A stretch of DNA of 64,000 bases from Epiperipatus broadwayi (lineage: Eukaryota; Onychophora; Udeonychophora; Euonychophora; Peripatidae). The DNA is taken from the NCBI GenBank assembly GCA_028023455.1, contig JAQFVV010012398.1, positions 10,779,160 to 10,843,159 of the forward strand. Direction: 5' to 3'. A program made the position numbers and the translations under genes. Numbering within the stretch: the stretch's first letter is position 1; the number at the start of each line of letters is the position of its first letter. The notes under the pieces are model-generated. The model ran no database searches, was not told where the DNA came from, and was given only the letters and a program-made list of their open reading frames with translations. Shown here piece after piece: positions 11,839 through 24,050 of the stretch.

Positions 11839-12928
11839 AAATAAATATGATTCTGGATAGCTCAATTATCTACGGAATGAGATATAAGAAATCTATGGGT
11901 TCCAACTTGTCGTAACCCCCAGATTAAAAGATTAGAAGCATGTAATATATATATAATATGAAGATAAGCTAAATGACAGAAATGCAGTACAAATGAATGT
12001 CCCTAATGACATTGAATAAGATTTACTGCTTTTAAAAATAAATGACCCTTGTTTGAGTACCATAATTTAGACAAATAATCCGCTATGCAGTTATAATATA
12101 TATAAAGAAATTTAGATTTCATTTACTAAAATATACTTGAAGATTTTATTGAGCAAAAGAAACAGTAAGATTTAGATTTCAAATTAATAAAATATACATT
12201 AAGATTTGATTTAGTAAAAGAGACATTAAGATTTTCCCCCATTCCTTTTTCTGCTATTTAAAATAAATCAATCCCACGTTCGTGATTTTTATAATAACTG
12301 GATATTTAAATACTATATTTGATATTTTATGCATAGACTATTTTAAGAGTATAAAAAAAAATAACTAGTAGTTATATAGAAAACAAATTATAAGTCACCC
12401 TTTCAGAATTTAATAAATAATTATAAACTAAATGTTCCAGAGCGTTAATTAGCTTGAGTTCTGAATTTTCACCGGTAGAAAATCCAGTGTTAAACAAATA
12501 TATATTTTATATTAAAACATAAATAAAATGTTGACTCGAAAAACAATCTGGCGAGTATGTTAATTAATAATGCATTATATTTTTTTAGGGGACATTAATA
12601 ACTTGCTTCGTGAAGGTTTACTTAAAAATGACAGAAAAGATTTTTATAAATTAAGTTTTGCCAGGTTGTTTGAGATTAGCAAATTAATAAAAAAAAAAGC
12701 ATATATATAAAATCAAGTAATAAATAACTATAAATAATTGACCGCACCGAAGTTAAGAAAAGTTAGAGCATATGAGATAGGATTAAATTTATAAAATTAT
12801 TTAAGAGCAAATTACATTTGCATATTAATTTAAAAGATAGAAAATTGAACAATACGTTATAAATCTTGATAGCAGGATTTGAGATTACTGAAGCTAGATT
12901 CATTTTCAAATAGTAGCATAAAAGTTAC
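11839..12928. other. AT-rich stretch, nothing recognised
   Basis: Two diverged copies of a short phrase around AAATTTAGATTTCA and AAGATTTAGATTTCA near 12110 and 12165 are the only structure noticed. No coding signal before the exon at 12929. Confidence 0.4.
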
Positions 12929-13062
12929 CTTGCGCAAATTTAATAAGTCTATTTTCAAAATACGGCTCATGCATGGCAAATTGAGGATCCAAATGAATTC
13001 TTCTTAGTGACAGCAAGTTTCTATTAGCATTTTTTAAAGTTCTCCATCGGGCCTTTACTTCA
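12929..13062 (-). CDS. Candidate internal exon, unknown protein, MADF/Myb-like wording
   Basis: On the minus strand a pyrimidine-rich tract ending TACCCTCAAG precedes 13062, and a good donor (CAAG followed by GTAACT) follows 12929. The 134-nt exon is open and reads EVKARWRTLKNANRNLL, then SLRRIHLDPQFAMHEPYF, then ENRLIKFAQ. It is well mixed and unlike the flanks. The RWRTLK core recalls MADF or Myb/SANT domains, but 44 residues are too few to assign. An alternative acceptor 5 nt inside (GTGAAG) would start the exon as KARW. The exon ends with one base left over, matching the micro-exon at 8668-8705. Confidence 0.6.
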
Positions 13063-14940
13063 CTTGAGGGTAGCAGAATATTATAGCAGTGGCAGATGAT
13101 GACCCAAACAGGGCCAAGAAAGATGGTGGATTAGTTTCAAGTGACGTGTAATAATCCTTTTCACTAGAGTAGCTAATCTAATCTCTTCTCAAAATTCAGT
13201 CATTTTATACTTTTTCTTTTATCAGTTGTTTTTGAAAGATGCAATCGTTAGATAATGTCCAAAATAAATTCAAATCTATTTCCAGATTAGAAATAGATTT
13301 GACAACATGTTTTATACAAAAGAAAATCTTTAATCTACTTAATCCCATTTATTTTAAGTAAAACTTTAATTAAAAAATACCTCCCTTTAATTATTTTTGG
13401 ACAATTAACAACAGTCACATCTTCCGTATTGGATTTTATAAAAATATACAGTTTAATAGAAAAACAAGCAATTTAAAAAGAAAAAGCTAAAAATGACATA
13501 TAATAAATATTTAAAAACATCAATATTTTGTTAGTAAGTTTTGCTCCTATATATATATATTTGAGCCGCATCTATAATACTTTAATAAAAAAGAACTAAT
13601 AATTAATAAAAAGAATTAATAATAATTTTAAAACATGTTATTGAAACATTAAATTTTACAATTTAGGCACGCATCTCAAATATATACATGAAATATATAT
13701 ACACGACAAAAGAAGCAGGATGGGAAATAGGGATTTGAATACGGGTTAGTAGATAGAAACATGAAGTACAATCTTAAGCTAAGATTTACTGCTTCAATAT
13801 ATATATATATGAATTAAAATCTCATATTTCATGTATTGCATACATGGATCATATTTCAGGTTTTTTTTATGTTCCAAGAAACAAATTCTATAGTTACTAC
13901 ATTTATTTTCTAATTATACTAATAAATATAAATTTATCTTCAACATCGAGAAATTATGTGCTTGGCAAGTATTCACTGGCTGTTGCCTGAAAGACCATTT
14001 TAGGGAGACCCTTCATTGGTTTTCAATTTTATCTAAGTCAATTTGAGATGAGGATAGTAATATAGGAGTAACTTAAAAACAAAATAGTAAACATAGTTGC
14101 TTCATTATTCTTTCATTATATGTAAAACTTCATTATTCAATATCCATGTGCATACAAAAGTTAACTATTTTACATGTATAGCAATGTTTTCAAAATTATT
14201 CTCTAACTATTGCTATAACAATGTAGAAAAAGAATAGCTGCATTCTCAATTAAATGTCTTCAATGAGTCACTGCAACAAATTTAGAATTCAAAAGACCCT
14301 CAATATAATTTCAGCATGTGCCAAGGTTTTTTCAAAGCTAAACTCTTTACAGACAGATTCCCTCCTCTTATAGGATATTGGAAATCACTACTGGTCTCAC
14401 TTTTGTCAGAAACTTAATTTTGATCCTCCAAACATAAATATAATTATTGGGCAATCTATACACTATTATATCCCAATTCTCAATACAATGACAATCTCAG
14501 ATCAATAACAAACAACTATGTCATAAATTTAAATTCTGATCACTTGAATCTAAATATTTTGACTTTCTGTTAAAACGGAACATGTCTTTTCACATTCTGC
14601 ACTTTTTTTTAGAAATGAAAGACAATGTAAAAATGCTGATGATCTACGTTTGCTTTCCATGAAGACATGAAAACACACTTTTATATTTTTTATATGTCCC
14701 ATCTATTAATGCATTCATGCAACGATCCTTATATTATTTAAAATTAATAAAATTGTCATCAATTATGTCTTAAGTATGTTTGTCAAGGGTAGGTTCTCAA
14801 TTATTAGAGCCAATCCTTTCATTATTTATGCTCTATGGTATACAAGATGCATTTTTATTTATAATAATAATCCAAGAAGGCATCCAAATACATTTATAAA
14901 TAAGTTATATCTGGTAAAATAAATATACTCATAAAAAGGT
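13063..14940. other. AT-rich sequence, nothing recognised
   Basis: Long AT-rich interval with poly-T/poly-A runs. No open frame with plausible splice borders was found and no repeat was recognised. Confidence 0.45.
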
Positions 14941-14955
14941 TTTTTTTTTTTTTTT

Positions 14956-15370
14956 AATATTTAGCTTTGTTACTGCCTAGCACGCTTTCAGTAATTTTAC
15001 TGTATCATATTCATGGCATAAAGGAGTTGTGATTAAATGATCAGTATTTAATCAATATTTAATTAATTGTTCACATATTCAATTTTAATTTAAATTTTAA
15101 ATTTGAATATTCAAGTAGCCCATTTGAAATAGATACACTTGTTTTTTTATTAATACAAAAAATGATCACCAGCTATTTATTGCACATGTTTCTTTGATCT
15201 TCCACTTTCTATCCCCTTTCTCTCTCTGTATACATTATCTCTGCTTTTGTCAGCTGAAATCTATGATCAGTTATCTGCTCATGGTCTGTGAATATTGACA
15301 TGTGTTCTATGTCTCTGAAGGCTCTATTGCATAAATATCTGTATTTGGAAAATCTCAGTGACAAATTGGC
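14956..15370. repeat. Left inverted arm of the Penelope-like element
   Basis: Reverse complement of 16415-16835 with moderate divergence. Shared phrases on the minus strand include TTAATCACA followed by ATGCCAT, GCTAGGCAGTAA, TTGAATATGTGAACAATTA, and GATATTTATGCAATAG. The outer end abuts a poly-T run. Confidence 0.75.
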
Positions 15371-15664
15371 CCTCCCCACAATTTAGAGCATTGTGAGCTG
15401 ATTAGCTACACTTAATTTTATAGACTACTTCAGTGATGATTCATTTGGTAAAGTGTCTTCACAGTTATTGACTAATTGCTTAAGTGATGTAGGGGTGTGA
15501 AAGCTTATATTAAATTTATATTTAAAGATATTTTTTTAATTTACATGCAATCTTTGAAATACAATATAGGATTATCCATTTATTAGGTTCCACTTGTTGG
15601 TTGGTGTGAGGATTTCTTATTTTGTTATAAAATCTCTTTTATGGTGTTTATAATTTTATCATGA

Positions 15665-16239
15665 TTATAATATTTCAAAGGTCATTTGTGTTGTTCTTAT
15701 TATCATATTCAAACCCACATATTTATGTGATATAGGGGTTATTGATCTAGGGTGAATTGCTCCTCTTATATTTAGGGGCTTTGTATATATGTCATGTCTT
15801 TGTATATATAAGTCCAAAAACGTTATTCCATTATTACTGTCATTTTTTCCCAAGATCCATGATAATGTTGATGCTCACTCCAATTCCTATCATATTTCAT
15901 CAATCTGTGTGTCTGTAGCTCATATATATGTGTCATCCATGTATATTGCATATATTAAACTTGACTTTAAATATCTGTCTTTAGATATATCTTTTGATTT
16001 TTGATAGGAATAGACTACTGATGATACAGCTGATGTGTGTGGAGCCCCATTGGGCAACCATTATCCATTTTATAATATTTTCCATTTGCTGCTACTGTGA
16101 AGTCTTTGTCAATCCATTTCAAAACCACTATTATGAATTCCCTTTTGCGATGGTCATAGTTGCTTTTACGTAGCAATTCATTAGTCACCTGAATTGATTT
16201 CATTCTGGGCACAGAGTGACACAATTTTATTTTTAGCAT
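15665..16239 (-). pseudogene. Penelope-like reverse transcriptase remnant
   Basis: Two open fragments (16015-16239 and 15665-15853) plus the intervening frame with YMDD represent the palm and C-terminal RT region. The upstream fragment contains NELLRKSNYDHRKREFI and the GCPMG turn; the downstream one contains GITFLDL. At least two frame changes and a stop lie between them, so it is inactive. Confidence 0.65.
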
Positions 16240-16414
16240 CTATTTTTGAGCTTTTACTCTTATTAATGAATTCATATGATGAGAATTATTCGCTGAATCC
16301 CAATTCTTCAGTCATCCATACAGCAATAGTTTTGGCCATTTTGTAAAATTCTGAACTGCCAAACTCAATAATCAACCCCAGTGGAGAGTTTCTTTACGCA
16401 GTTTTACATTCACA

Positions 16415-16835
16415 AAAACCTGTTGAGACTTGCCCAAGATGGATATTTATACAATAGAGACCTCAAAGATAAAGAATACACATCAATATTTACAAACCAT
16501 GGGCAGAAAACTAGCATAATCTTGAGCTAACAAAAGATGAGGTAGTGTACACAGACAGAATAGAAAACAGAAGATCAAAGAACCATGTGCAATAACAAGT
16601 GATCATTTTCTATTAACAAAAAAAAAATAAGCATACCCATTTCAAAAAAATGTACTATTTGAATATGCAAATTTAATTCTTAAATTAAAATTGAATATGT
16701 GAACAATTACTTAAACATTGATTAAATACTGATATAAAGAATCATTTAATCACACCACTATATGCCATAAATATGACATAGTAAATATATTGAAAATATG
16801 CTAGGCAGTAATAAAGCTAAATACTAAAAAAAACT
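16415..16835. repeat. Right inverted arm of the Penelope-like element
   Basis: Inverted counterpart of 14956-15370. Landmarks on the plus strand are GGATATTTATACAATAG near 16441, GAAAACAGAAGATCAAAGAA near 16563, TTGAATATGTGAACAATTAC near 16691, and GCTAGGCAGTAATAAAGC near 16802. Confidence 0.75.
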
Positions 16836-17439
16836 ATCTTTTCTGTAAGAATATTCAATGTACTAGATATTACGTTGGCTCAAAAAAGCAAAAAATTAGT
16901 AGCAATTGAATTATAATGGAAATTATAAGACAAAGAGATAATAAAATTGTAGAATATCTATATTGGCATTTGGTCACTAATGTGGCAATGCACTAGGTTT
17001 TAACATGACATATTACATTTAATGGTCTTGTTAAAAAAAACTAATATTGCAATAGAATTTATCTTAGAGGCCACAATAATAGGAATAACAATGGACTTGA
17101 ATGAATGTAAACATACAGATCTTGTGAGCCACATGTAAAAACTATTGTTTTCCTTTTAATTGTTATTGTTGCTGACTCTATATGTATCAATTTAGATGTA
17201 GACAAATTACCAATGTATACATAGTTTAATAAAGACTTTGTAAGATGATGATGAGAACAATAGCAGTAATAATAATAATTCAATTTAATTATTTGTTTAA
17301 TATATATATCAATAGCATTTAGTCAATTATAGATTGCATAGTGGTTTAATTAATATAAATTAGCAACAAAAAAAGATATTGTAAAAACAAAGTAAAAAAA
17401 AAACAAAACAATGAAATGAACAAATAAATAAAAAGTTAT
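16836..17439. other. AT-rich stretch, nothing recognised
   Basis: The 74-codon minus frame at 17059-17283 is low complexity (Tyr/His/Ser/Thr runs) and has no motif or splice support. Confidence 0.45.
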
Positions 17440-18960
17440 ATACCAAATGAAAACCAAGGATTTTTTTTAAGATGTCAAGTGAATTATTTAAAATTTAAAT
17501 AAAAAAATATCTTTATTAGCAAAATCTCTATTATAAGTTCTGGATAAACAAAGTAAAGGAGAGAATTTTAATATATCAGATTTACAAATTTTAAGTTCAA
17601 AAATATTCTGAATACAATTATTATAATACTGTTTTTTGATATTTAGTTTAGAAAGCAAATTAGATACAGAAATATTGTGGGAAATAATTTGATACAGAAA
17701 TTTAATATCACATTTTTCTTCTCTGCATTAATTCAATATATTGATCATTATTATTTAATTTTAAAAAATTGTCAAAAACAAATTGAATTTTGATGACACC
17801 TATCTTGGTATGAAGATCCATACTCCATGATGATAAGTACCAATGATACAAAAAAATTTGTCTTTTATACACTTATTAAATGCTTTTCCATATATCCAAT
17901 TAACCATAAAATCAACATGATGATGCAAAGAGCCATTATTGGAAAATATTCCTAGAACTCTTTGAAAATCATTTTTATGATTTTAGAGCCATAGATATGC
18001 TAGGAAAAACTAAAGATTTCAGATTTTATAGTGTCAGTAATAATGGAGCACATCCACATATTTATGTATGTATGTGTGATAATTATTTTCCCACCATTTC
18101 AGGAAATTTCTTTGAATTTAAAAAACAGTCAATAATAAAACAGATATGCCTGAAAATTTTGCAAACGCCTAATATAGAAGGTTTGAAAATTTAATATAAT
18201 TTTTGAAGTCATCAATATATACATTAAATAACAATGGTGATAAAACACTGCCTTGAATCACCACAGTTAATCAGGATGATAATGATAATTTATTGTTAAA
18301 ATTTACACAAGACATCCTGTCTTTAAGGAAAGAATCAAACCAATCAATTAACATTTTGAAAAAAACACAATCTATAAAGATTTCTAAGAAGAATTCTACA
18401 ATTAACTCTACCAAAAACTTTGGACATAGCATTTCCTCAAATGAATTGGAATTGTGAAATAGTGATCACATTTATCTCAATGAACCTATTAATAGATAAA
18501 AAGCCATGTTGCTCTGGTGTCAAAATATTGTCGACTTTTAAGATCTTATTATATAAGTATCATTCAAATGTTCAGATAAGAGTGTGTAGTATTGAAATAG
18601 GCCTATATAAATTCCTAGATCCTTTTTTTTAAAAATAGGTACAACTTTAGCAATTTTAAGGGACTTAGGGTAAATACTGTTTGTTAAAGAGCAATTAAAA
18701 ATATGCAAATAAAAACCAGAATAATAATAATGAAATGCAAAACAATAACTAATAATCATGTATAGAATGCACATTAAATCGGTAACAACAACAAAAGAAG
18801 GTGTAATAATTATAAATAGCATGATGATAAAAGAGATGGGATGAAAAAATTTAAAGAAATGACAGATATATGGATAGTGAGACTGTAAATCATATTTTTG
18901 TTCTACAGCTTTACAAAATTGATTAAAGTTAAGATAAATATATTGCTGTTCATTTACTAT
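17440..18960 (-). mobile_element. Decayed CR1/Jockey-group LINE, RT half
   Basis: Read on the minus strand, the order of RT motifs is preserved. SIYPKSLKIAKVVPIFKK lies near 18620-18690. ILTPEQHGF lies near 18500, then LIDWFDSFLKDRMSCVNF near 18340. VIQGSVLSPLLFNVYIDD near 18240 is the conserved (V)PQGS-LLF-YI-D block with PQ changed to IQ. A degraded CKIFRHI block follows near 18150. A possible C-terminal region with YFPQYFCI and FSPLLCLSRTYNRDF-like pieces runs to about 17440. Many stops and frameshifts are present. The 5' part is missing, cut off where the R430 array begins. Confidence 0.75.
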
Positions 18961-19009
18961 GACATATGAAAAAAATATATATATTGCTGTTCATAAAATA
19001 TCCACCAAA

Positions 19010-21540
19010 TCATAACATGATCACCATTTCCTACATTTATATACAAGCTGTTATCAGCAGAAGCAAACTATCCAAACAATAGTGCTACCCCAGTGCAAGC
19101 CTTAGTAATCAATGGATACAAGAAGATATGTGTATAAAATCCCAATCTATGGTCTATTCATCCAAAATCCCCAGACTAGTTTCTGGCTTGTGGCTTTCAA
19201 CAGTGAGGAATTTTGGATCAAAGAGCACTGTACCTAGATCTAAGAATCTAATGCAACCCTCCAGGAGACCCTTTTACCTATTTATTAACTGCAACACTAG
19301 AAGGTCAAGATGAAAACACATTAATGTTTTCAATCCAAGGTCATTCATCTGAATAGTCATATAGATGTTAACATAGTTCAGAATGATTGACATTTTGGTG
19401 TCCTTCATTTATCAAAAACTAATTTTTCAGACAGTAGTGCCACCCAGTGCAAGCCTTAATAATCATTCGCTGCAGGAAGGTTTGCACATGAAATCTCCAA
19501 CTTGTGTCTATTTAGCCATGAACCCCAGACTAGTTCATAGCTTGTGGCTTTTATCAGTGAGGAATTTTGGATCTTAGAGGACTGCACCTAGATCTAAAAA
19601 TCTAATGCAACTTTCTAACAGCCACCTTTTACCTATTTAGTTAACTATAAAGCTAGGAGCTCAAGATAAAAATGCATTGTTTTCAATCTGCTATATAGTC
19701 ACATAGATCTGAATCCAGTTCAACATCAAGTGTCCTTGGTTTATCAAAATGTGTCCCAAAAGCAGGAATGGTATAAAACCACCAAAACATGACATGACAA
19801 ACATTTCTTACATTTACACAAGCTGTTATTAGCAGTGGCAGTCACACCTGGTGCAAGCCTTAGTAATCAATGAATGTAGGAAGGTTTTTGCATAAAATCC
19901 TCATCTAGTGCCTACTCATCCAATATTCCCAAACTAGTTTCTAGTTTATGGCTTTCATCAGTGAGAAGCTTGCATCTAGATCTAAGGATCTAATGAAGTC
20001 TTAGAGCAGCCACCTTTTATCTATTTAATTAACTATAAAATTAGGAGCTCAAAATAAAACCCTCTTAATCTTTTCAATACAAGCTCATTCACCTGTATAG
20101 TCACATAGATCTAAACCTAGTTCAGTATCTAAACATTTTGGTGTCCTTGGTTAATCAAAAAACCAGTCACCATCATCCCATAGGCAGGAATCACAAAAAA
20201 TTACCAAAATATCACATGATCACAACTTACTGTCCTTACACAAGCTTTTAACAAATTATGCAAGTCTTAATAATCAATGGATGCAGGAAGATTTATGCAT
20301 AGAATTCCCCATCTAGTAGTCTATTCATTCAATATCCCCAGACTAGTTTCTAGCTTGTTGTTTTCATCAGTCAGGAGCTTTGGATCTGAGAGCACTGCAC
20401 CTAGATCTAAGGATCTAATGCAACCCTGCAGCAGCTACCTTTTACCTATTTAATTAAATATAAAGTTAGAAGCTCAGAATGAAAAAACATCATTTTCAAT
20501 CCAAAGTCATCCACTTGTATAGTCATATAAATCTGAAACCAGTTCAGCATCTATACACTTTGGTGTTCTTGATTTATCAAAAACCAGACACTGTAAATCT
20601 ATAGGCAGGATAAAACCACAAAAATATCACCATTTCCTGTCTACACAAGCTGTTATTAGCAGTACCAAACTCCACAGACAGTAGTGCTACCCAATGCAAG
20701 CCTTAATAATCAATGGATGCAGGAAGGTTTGTGCATCAAATCCCCACTTAGTGGCTACTCATCCAATATCCCCAGACCAGTTTCTTGCTTAAGGCTTTCA
20801 TCAGTAAGAAGCTTTGAATCTGAGGATGCTGCACCTAGATCTAATGCAATGCTCTAGCATAATGTTAGGAGCTCAAGAAAAAAACACAATAATGCTTTCA
20901 GTCCAAGCTCATTCGCCTGTATAGTCATATAGATCTGAATTCAAATGGTGTCTTTGGTTAATCAAACCACAGTCACCATTATCCCAAAGAGGCATACTGG
21001 AGAACTGAATTAGATGCTTATATCTAGGTGCAGTTATCTCAGATCCAAAGCTCTTCACTAATAAAAGTCACACGCTAGGAACTAGTCTAGGGATTTTAAA
21101 AAAAAATACTAAAGAGGCAAAACTCTCCATACGTATTACCACTTAGTGCAAGCCATAGTAATCAATGGATGCCAGAAGGCTTGTGCATAAAATCCCCATC
21201 TAGTACCTATCGAATATCCCCAGACTAGTTTCTGGCTTGTGGCTTTCGTCAATGAGGATCCTTGGATCTGAGAGCACTGCACCTAGATCTTACGATCTAA
21301 TGCAACACTCCAGCAGTCATCTTTTATCTCTACTTAACTAAAAAACTATGGAATCTTAAATTGAAAAGTCATATAGGTCTAAACTCAATTCAGTACCTAT
21401 AGATTTTGGTGTTTTTGGTTCTTTAATAACCATATTCGCCACTATCCTATTAGGCAGGATTTGTTTTAAGCCAATAAATATCACGTGATCACTATTTCTT
21501 ATGCTTATTTATAACTGTTATTAAAACAGTTTCATTTTCT
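19010..21540. repeat. R430 tandem array, about six head-to-tail units
   Basis: The landmark GCAAGCCTTARTAATCAATG (with small changes) falls near 19096, 19452, 19854, 20260, 20696 and 21140, giving spacings of about 356, 402, 406, 436 and 444 bp. Each unit runs in the same order: TCTAGT near a GCC/GTC-TACTCATCC phrase, CCCAGACTAGTTTCTGGCTTG, TTCATCAGTGAGGAG, GAGCACTGCACCTAGATCT, CAGCAGCCACCTTTTACC, a TTTTGGTGTCCTTGGTT phrase, AGGCAGGAT, and a GATCACCATTTCC phrase leading to the next unit. Divergence between units is substantial, so the array is old. One short inverted piece (about 21010-21105) interrupts the last units. The 60-70-codon open frames in it are chance. Confidence 0.88.
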
Positions 21541-24050
21541 TTGTATCAAAGAAATGTTAAAACAGTCATTAAACCATTTATATTTAGAGAATGTAACAAA
21601 TACAGATTGTATTTTTGCCTTTTAGTATGTAAGTTCTAGATAAAGAGCAGAATTGAAAGATAGGTAGAATCAAAAAAAAAGAACACTTTATATTTAATTG
21701 ACTGAGAAAATATTTTATCTTGTTTACAAATAACCGCTCTATTGTATTGATCCCTCTTTATTACTGGGGTACTAATATGAAGACAGAAGGAGGCATTATT
21801 GGAAAAAGGAATTCCAAGATCTATTTGATTATTTTTAGAAATGATTTTAAAAAAGTAAAGATTTATAAATTTTTAATTTTTTTTGAATAGTAGATAGTAG
21901 AGCATTCATTTTTATTAAACATAATTTTATTGTAAGTAAATCATTTTGTAATAATGAACAAATGCATATAAAAATTTTGCAATCCTCATCATAACAAAGA
22001 AGGTGAAACTATTTTATGCTATGCCTAAGAAGATTAATATATAAAATGAACAACAATATTGAGAATTCTTGCCATGGAACAATCCTTTTCAGTAAAGATA
22101 AGTGAAATATATTATTATTAATAAAAGCAGTTCCACAATGTAGGAATGATTAACCCATTTAGCTAAAAATTTTGAAATATCATATATTAAAATAAATGAT
22201 GTCAAGTCTGTTCTCTCTTTGTATATCATGAGCAATATATAAGATTAGTTTTGATTTATTGAGTAAGATGCTTCATGGTTTGGGGGCTAAAATGTTGGTT
22301 AATATCTAAGATAATTTTTATCATAAATACATTACTCAAGCATTCTGGCAGTGGTGTATAAGCCTGAAATAGGCCTATATTTGGAGGATAAGTTTTTAGA
22401 ACACTTTTATAAACAGGAACTCTTTGCCATTTTCAGAGTTATGGGGAAGCTATAATTTCTTACAAAGCAGTTAAAAATCGGACAGAGAGAAAAGGCAATA
22501 CATCTAGCACATTTAATCTGAGCTTTGATGGAAAATAGAATCTCAAATTCAGAAAAAAATCAAAGGTCATTTTTTGTATAGAAAAACATTAGACATACTA
22601 GATGTGAATGACATTGACTTGGACTAACAATCCTATAAAAATATTTAGAAAAATATGTGATACTTTCCTTTAGGTTAGTATGAAATATTTAAATAGGGAC
22701 CAGAATTTATAGGAGTAAGCCATCATTTAAAATATTTAATTTCATATTTCGTATAAATTTTCATAATCTAGTTTGTGAATGACTTTGGATAATCTTCTAA
22801 AATTAATGAAGTAACTGTAAAAAAAAATGTTTTTTCTTTTGAGGTATTGTCTAACATGATATGACTTTCCTTTATTTTTATGAGAGTTATTGAAAACCAT
22901 GGAGGAATATAATTGTTAAAAGTATTTTTATTGAAATATTTAAAAAATAACAGGTTTTTAAGTGTACACTTTTTAAAAAAAATTCCAATAGCAAAACTGT
23001 TATAAAAAGAGTTGAAGAGAGGATTCCAATCAAATTTAGAGAGATCAATTTTGTAATTCCTTCTAGAAAATCAAAAAGAAAAAGATCTAAAGTAATACAT
23101 TTTTTACATGAAATTTGATTAAGATATTATGAAGATTAGTAGAAAATAGTGAAAAGATATAAAATTACAATTAATGATGGAGAGATTATTACAATTGTAG
23201 TCTAATGATTAATGTTTATAACTGATAGTAAGATGTTGTTTGATGTTTATAAAATTAATGAATTGCAACATTCTGTTGGTTAAGGAATTGGAGAAATGGT
23301 GCTATCAAATTAGAGATCACGAGTATTAAAATCATCAGTAGCAATGATGTGATTATGATATAAAACTAAAAAAAATGTTCAAAGAAACATAATAGTTCAT
23401 TTAATTCAGAGAAAGAAGTATTAGTTTTTACGTATATAGTAACAAAATAGACTCATACAAGGGGAAAAAAAACATGAAGCTATACTTACATACCAAATCC
23501 TGTTTAAATGTTATAAGTATACCTACACTTTTAAAGCAATTTTTGAAAATCTATCATTACACAAGATCTTATATATCTATTATCTAAGAACATTTGTATC
23601 TTTATATTATTTATAGGCAAGTTTCAGACATAAATATAAAACCAAAATTTTCTGATTGCAAGAACTAGTTTAATTGAAATACTTTAGTCCTCGTTCATCA
23701 AATATTAGCATTAAAAAAATCCAGGTAAAGTCATTCGTAACTGAATTTTAAAGAGAAAAAATAGCAGTGAAATATATCACAAATGTAAATAAAATAGGAA
23801 AAGAATAGTACAGAAAGATAGAAATAAGAAATGAAGAAAAAAAATAAAGTGTTAAACAAAAAAAAGAAAGAAAAGCTAAACAGAAAATCTTAATATATTG
23901 GATAATGCTGACGATAATAACAATAATAATAACAATAACAACAGCAAAAACTTGGTATATCATATCTTTTTTCCTATTTTTTTGTTTAAATGAAAGTATC
24001 ACTATTGTTTTCTGAAGCAGTTAATATATTAGAAAAACTCATTACATTAC
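21541..24050 (-). mobile_element. Decayed CR1/Jockey-group LINE, second copy
   Basis: Minus-strand RT and endonuclease traces are visible through heavy decay. TDDFNTRDL near 23310-23340 corresponds to the endonuclease GDFN box. VPVYKSVLKTYPPNIGL near 22370-22430 corresponds to the VPVYKSG..NYRPIS block. IVPWQEFSILLFILYIN near 22050 corresponds to (G)VPQGS..LLF.LYIN. CYDEDCKIFICICSLLQ near 21960-22010 corresponds to the ADD..KIF block. The CKIF wording is shared with the 17.4-19.0 kb copy, so the two may be one family. They have the same orientation and lie on either side of the R430 array. Confidence 0.6.

Larger units (their letters stand above)
14956..16835 (-). mobile_element. Penelope-like element relic between inverted arms
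   Basis: The central part (about 15600-16250, minus strand) carries decayed reverse-transcriptase blocks in order. FTVAANGKYYKMDNGCPMG near 16040-16110 matches the Penelope-type segment before the catalytic box. AIYMDDTYI near 15930-15945 supplies the Y-x-DD catalytic motif. NNGITFLDLYIQ and KPLNIRGAIHPRSITP near 15710-15840 match the downstream FLDL block. Frames are broken. On each side lies an arm of about 400 bp, the two arms being inverted copies of each other. Pseudo-LTRs in direct or inverted orientation are a known property of Penelope-like elements. No GIY-YIG endonuclease was identified. Confidence 0.7.

Noticed and set aside
19128-19577. Two 60-64-codon frames with similar protein text
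   Set aside because: They are the same part of neighbouring R430 units. The frames are not kept in the other units.
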